A stretch of 18,040 nucleotides of DNA from JAUVKT01 sp036350795 (GTDB taxonomy: Bacteria > Bacteroidota > Bacteroidia > Bacteroidales > VadinHA17). Positions 15,237 to 18,040 of this stretch are shown in pieces. The position numbers and the translations under genes are program-made. Position 1 is the first letter of the stretch. Each line of letters begins with the position of its first letter. Location: the NCBI GenBank assembly GCA_036350795.1, contig JAZBNV010000171.1:1-18040 (forward strand), given 5' to 3'. The notes under the pieces were generated by a model, which saw only the letters and a program-made list of their open reading frames with translations, was not told the DNA's origin and made no database searches.

Positions 15237-16250
15237 TCAGGATGTAATTCTATTAATCTTGTCCAGCTCTTCAGTGGTGAAGGTTGTGTTATTAATTGCC
15301 CTGTAATTATTCTCGAGTTGATTTACGCTGCTTACTCCTACAAGTACAGATGTAACATGCTTCTCCCTGAGTAACCAGCTTATAGCCATCTGGCTTAAGG
15401 TCTGCGACCTGCTTTCTGCTATTTTATTCAGTTTTTTAATACTGTCAAGTTTGGCATTTACATCATCCGGACCCAGGTAGGCCAGGTCTTTTGCTGCCCT
15501 CGACCCCTCGGGTATACCATCCAGGTACCTGTCGCTAAGTAAGCCCTGTGCCAGGGGAGAAAAGGCTATCAGTCCAATTCCTTCCTCTCCAAGTACTTTT
15601 GTAAGTCCCTTTTCCACCCACCTGTCAAAAAGAGAATACCTGGCCTGGTGTATTATAAAAGGAGTCTTTTGATCCCTGAGAATCTTTATAGCCCTGGAGC
15701 TTGTATCGGCAGGGTAATTGCTTATACCGACATAGAGAGCCTTACCGCTCCTTACAATCTGATCCAGGGCTCCCATTGTTTCTTCAAGCGGAGTGTCAGG
15801 ATCGGGCCTGTGGTGGTAGAAAATATCCACGTAATCCAGTCCCATGCGTTTGAGACTCTGGTCCAGGCTGGCTATCAGGTATTTGCGCGAGCCGTAGTTG
15901 CCGTAGGGACCTTTCCACATATCATAACCGGCCTTGGAAGATATAAGCAGCTCATCACGGTACGGAAGAAAGTCTTTTTTAAGCAGGAGACCGAAATTTT
16001 CCTCTGCGGCACCGTATGGTGGGCCATAATTATTCGCAAGGTCGAAATGTGTAATGCCCAGGTCAAAAGCCCTTCTGAGGATCTTCCGGCCTTCGACCAG
16101 GTTACCGGCATGTCCGAAATTATGCCAGAGTCCAAGGGAAAGCTCAGGCAGCATAATCCCTGACCTTCCACAGCGGCGATATTTCATTTTTTCATACCTG
16201 TCCGGACCTGGCTTATAATCCTCAGTTAATGTGATATCGTTGATTTTCAT
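15237..16250 (-). CDS. Aldo/keto reductase, YghZ-like
   Basis: This 337-residue NADPH-dependent oxidoreductase of the (beta/alpha)8 AKR superfamily carries the complete catalytic tetrad: Asp70 and Tyr75 in THFDLANNYGPPYG, Lys106 in ISSKAGYDMWKGPYG, and His147 in VDIFYHHRPDPDTP. The motifs PPYGAAEENFG and the tail VLVGVSSVNQLENN are characteristic of the E. coli YghZ / L-glyceraldehyde-3-phosphate reductase group, related to Kv-beta-like subunits. Its physiological substrate here is unknown; detoxification of small aldehydes is the usual suggestion. It may be the first gene of a transcript continuing into lysC and lysA, since the gap is only 39 bases. Confidence 0.92.
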   Translation of the reverse strand: MKINDITLTEDYKPGPDRYEKMKYRRCGRSGIMLPELSLGLWHNFGHAGNLVEGRKILRRAFDLGITHFDLANNYGPPYGAAEENFGLLLKKDFLPYRDELLISSKAGYDMWKGPYGNYGSRKYLIASLDQSLKRMGLDYVDIFYHHRPDPDTPLEETMGALDQIVRSGKALYVGISNYPADTSSRAIKILRDQKTPFIIHQARYSLFDRWVEKGLTKVLGEEGIGLIAFSPLAQGLLSDRYLDGIPEGSRAAKDLAYLGPDDVNAKLDSIKKLNKIAESRSQTLSQMAISWLLREKHVTSVLVGVSSVNQLENNYRAINNTTFTTEELDKINRITS

Positions 16251-16267
16251 AAGAAATTATGTTTCTG

Positions 16268-16276
16268 GCAAAATTA
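16268..16276 (-). promoter_or_regulatory. Candidate -7 box for the aldo/keto reductase transcript
   Basis: The minus strand reads TAATTTTGC, matching TAnnTTTG(C), 17 bases before the start codon. This implies a very short leader of about ten bases. No clear -33 TTG is found at the expected distance. Confidence 0.45.
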
Positions 16277-16373
16277 GTATAAATGACTGAAAATAACAGG
16301 ACAATGGTAATATGAGATAAATCCAGCCTGTTTAATTAAAAATTTTGGTAGAACCTTATAATATCCGGAAATA

Positions 16374-16415
16374 GCAAGGAGCATGGAGCAAGGAGCATGG
16401 AGCATGGAGCATGGG
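16374..16415. repeat. Heptamer array GCATGGA/GCAAGGA
   Basis: Six consecutive 7-bp units: GCAAGGA, GCATGGA, GCAAGGA, GCATGGA, GCATGGA, GCATGGG. It lies in the gap upstream of the aldo/keto reductase gene and has no coding frame of note. Confidence 0.9.
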
Positions 16416-16433
16416 GATGTAGAATGGTGTTAG

Positions 16434-16474
16434 CTGGTTCCTGGTTTCTGGTTTCTGGTTTCTGGTTCTGGTCT
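16434..16474. repeat. Heptamer array CTGGTTT
   Basis: The units are CTGGTTC, three copies of CTGGTTT, a 6-base CTGGTT and a decayed end. It follows the GCATGGA array after 18 bases and shares its 7-bp period but not its sequence. Confidence 0.9.
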
Positions 16475-16705
16475 TTGACAATTGGATAGTGGATATTCAG
16501 TCTGTAATCCCCAGGGCAATTTCTATCTTGTTTATCCTGATTGTTGTAATAATAAATGATTTTCTTTTCTTTTCTTTTTATATTTGTTTAAACCAAAGTC
16601 TAATAACGAAGTAAGATTATATTTTCAGTGTACCTGTGAAAGATTAAGTCTGAATCTTGGCGCAACCTATGTTGCTTATTGATATAGTTGAATATTACAC
16701 TGAAT
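16475..16705. other. AT-rich intergenic stretch
   Basis: No gene, tRNA or stable hairpin is evident. A T/C-rich tract (16560-16579) leads into TATATTTG (16579-16586), a match to the TAnnTTTG promoter box on the plus strand. This could drive the small open frame and propeller lipoprotein downstream, although no -33 TTG is found at the right distance and the leader would be about 110 bases. Confidence 0.4.
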
Positions 16706-16825
16706 ATGTTTAAAAAGGTAAATTTAGATTTGGTGAAGATTAGAAAGATCATCCTGGTAATAATACAGTATGGACTTTTCTTATTCCATACTCTATTTAT
16801 TATAAATGCAAGAATTTCAATCTAA
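16706..16825 (+). CDS. Possible small hydrophobic peptide (39 codons)
   Basis: An ATG-initiated frame of 39 codons ends 12 bases before the propeller lipoprotein. It has a basic, amphipathic start (MFKKVNLDLVKIRK) followed by a hydrophobic segment (about residues 15-33), as in a signal or membrane peptide, and stops soon after. Small secreted peptides (for example the NVEALA group) often precede six-bladed propeller genes in Bacteroidota, but no NVEALA-like motif is present here. It could be a leader peptide, a degenerate gene remnant or chance. Confidence 0.35.
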   Translation: MFKKVNLDLVKIRKIILVIIQYGLFLFHTLFIINARISI

Positions 16826-16837
16826 AAACACACGAAT

Positions 16838-17932
16838 ATGTTTGCAAAAAGAATAATAATTATATCGGTTTTGCTAATTATTTTTATTGGCTGCAGTGAT
16901 GAACAAAAAAAACACAAAGACATAATAGTCGATGAGTTCCCGGTTACCACTGAATTAACAGGATATCCTGCGAATACTATTGAAGCTTACTCAAAGGGGC
17001 ATGTTTTTATAAGTGTTGTTGATTCATTCTTAATACTTTTAAAAAGTCATATTAGTTCTGCTGATGAAAGATTTATTAGCATATACAGCACTAATTCTCA
17101 CAAGCTTTTAGCTAAAACAGTGACTAAAGGCCGGGCCCCGGGTGAATTTTTAGATCCGGTATTTACAGGTCAGATCGAGTATGACCCCGATAACAATCAT
17201 CCTATAGTATATATTTACGATTCAGGTCGCAACAGATTGACATTCTTAGATATAATTGAGACTGTAAATGATTATAAGCATATAAATGAACAGATATTAA
17301 TACCGCAAATTGGTTATAGTGTAAATTCTCTGTTTTATTATAGTGATTCCATTTTAGTGGCCACCTTTTTCCCTCGACCAGAATCACAGGATGGCAGATT
17401 TCTTATATATAATAACAGGACAAAAGAAACTAAAGTTATACCGCATTTACCTGATCTTGGCTTATCTTTTGATGATGCTCACAGATTCATGATATATTAT
17501 TCATTTTGCTCTGTTAATATTGAAGAACAGTATATTGCTGCCTCAGCAATACAAATGGGTGAAGTTCACTATTTTGACTTAAACGGTAACTACATTAAAT
17601 CAACAATTTTTAGTCCCAGGGAAGAACTTATTGATGTCTTACAAAACAAAGTTGCAACATCAGACCCTTACTTTTTTGTTAACGAGTTAAAAACTAAAGA
17701 CGGCTTATTGTATGCCTTAAATTTAGATAATTTAGAAGATGATTTATTTCAGACAAAGAAATACAAGGATATTAGTTTACTTGTCTTTGACTCCGATGGC
17801 AATCCAATTAAGAAATACATATTTGCAGACAACAGATATGTGTCCCATTTTGCAATTGACGAGCTGCATAATCGCATTTACACATTTTGTGCTAATGAAG
17901 CTGAGCATAATATTATTGTTTATGATTTCTAA
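16838..17932 (+). CDS. Six-bladed beta-propeller (TolB-like) lipoprotein
   Basis: The 364-residue product has a lipoprotein signal with lipobox FIGC (Cys19). The body is rich in short beta strands and carries the phrase KGRAPGEFLDP (about residue 100), the GrGPGEF-type signature of the six-bladed propeller lipoproteins common in Bacteroidota. Blade-like repeats such as VYIYDSGRNRLTFLD, HYFDLNGNYIKS and LLVFDSDGNPIKKYIF follow at intervals. The last blade is RIYTFCANEAEHNIIVYDF. Such proteins are thought to bind ligands or proteins at the cell surface, and no enzymatic residues are recognised. Codon use is markedly AT-rich compared with the housekeeping genes upstream, suggesting accessory or transferred DNA. 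A further lipoprotein starts 40 bases downstream. Confidence 0.8.
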   Translation: MFAKRIIIISVLLIIFIGCSDEQKKHKDIIVDEFPVTTELTGYPANTIEAYSKGHVFISVVDSFLILLKSHISSADERFISIYSTNSHKLLAKTVTKGRAPGEFLDPVFTGQIEYDPDNNHPIVYIYDSGRNRLTFLDIIETVNDYKHINEQILIPQIGYSVNSLFYYSDSILVATFFPRPESQDGRFLIYNNRTKETKVIPHLPDLGLSFDDAHRFMIYYSFCSVNIEEQYIAASAIQMGEVHYFDLNGNYIKSTIFSPREELIDVLQNKVATSDPYFFVNELKTKDGLLYALNLDNLEDDLFQTKKYKDISLLVFDSDGNPIKKYIFADNRYVSHFAIDELHNRIYTFCANEAEHNIIVYDF

Positions 17933-17972
17933 ATCCATAATTGCATGAATATCAAATTTTAATCCCACTATA

Positions 17973-18040
17973 ATGTTTATAAAAAAAATTATACTTTTAT
18001 CTGTCTTACCAATAGTTCTTATTGGCTGTAATCGAGATAA
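17973..18040 (+). CDS. 5' end of another lipoprotein, truncated by window end
   Basis: An ATG at 17973 opens a frame that runs off the window after 22 complete codons. It begins MFIKKIILLSVLPIVLIGCN, a clear lipoprotein signal with lipobox LIGC (Cys19). The leader closely resembles that of the propeller lipoprotein 40 bases upstream, so a tandem paralogue is likely but cannot be proved from this fragment. Confidence 0.65.
   Translation, partial: MFIKKIILLSVLPIVLIGCNRD

Noticed and set aside
15648..16163. Long open frame (171 codons) on the plus strand
   Set aside because: It lies antisense within the aldo/keto reductase gene, which has complete catalytic motifs. The plus-strand translation has no recognisable domain.

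Overview
The window looks like chromosomal DNA of a Bacteroidota bacterium, probably Bacteroidales or Marinilabiliales (inference). The signs are many lipoproteins with the cysteine after a short hydrophobic leader, TAnnTTTG-type -7 promoter boxes, almost no Shine-Dalgarno sequences, DUF1080 and GH123-like hydrolases, a long three-TM-type signal peptidase I, and short-unit tandem repeats in intergenic gaps. Most of the window is ordinary housekeeping sequence. No prophage, transposase, CRISPR array or defence locus was found.

Layout. Positions 1-83 hold the last codons of a probable amidohydrolase (+). A repeat-filled gap (84-410) follows, then a leftward pair: a GH123/DUF4091-type secreted glycosidase and a DUF1080 lipoprotein, a likely polysaccharide or glycoconjugate degradation unit. 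Rightward dapB and lepB end at a strong two-way terminator (5783-5820). Leftward from it lies the classical translation operon thrS-infC-rpmI-rplT. Here infC begins at an ATA codon behind a strong Shine-Dalgarno sequence, so a search for ATG starts alone misses its N-terminal third.

A second repeat-filled gap (9123-9571) precedes a rightward PKD-domain lipoprotein. A nested inverted repeat (10280-10412) separates this from a leftward group: a small DUF5362-like membrane protein, a BadF/BadG-type amino-sugar kinase and murQ. The last two form a cell-wall amino-sugar recycling pair. Further right and also leftward are an aldo/keto reductase, lysC (aspartokinase) and lysA (DAP decarboxylase). 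Together with dapB, lysC and lysA cover steps of the aspartate-to-lysine/diaminopimelate pathway.

A third gap (16251-16705) again carries heptamer repeats. Beyond it the sequence becomes visibly AT-rich and looks accessory: a possible 39-codon hydrophobic peptide, a TolB-like six-bladed beta-propeller lipoprotein, and the start of another lipoprotein cut by the window edge.

The most unusual material is non-coding. Several arrays at three loci have unrelated words but the same 7-bp period, and a 9-bp array sits beside one of them. A GC-rich palindrome interrupts two of the heptamer arrays in a way that leaves their phase intact when it is removed. No complete novel gene system could be identified.
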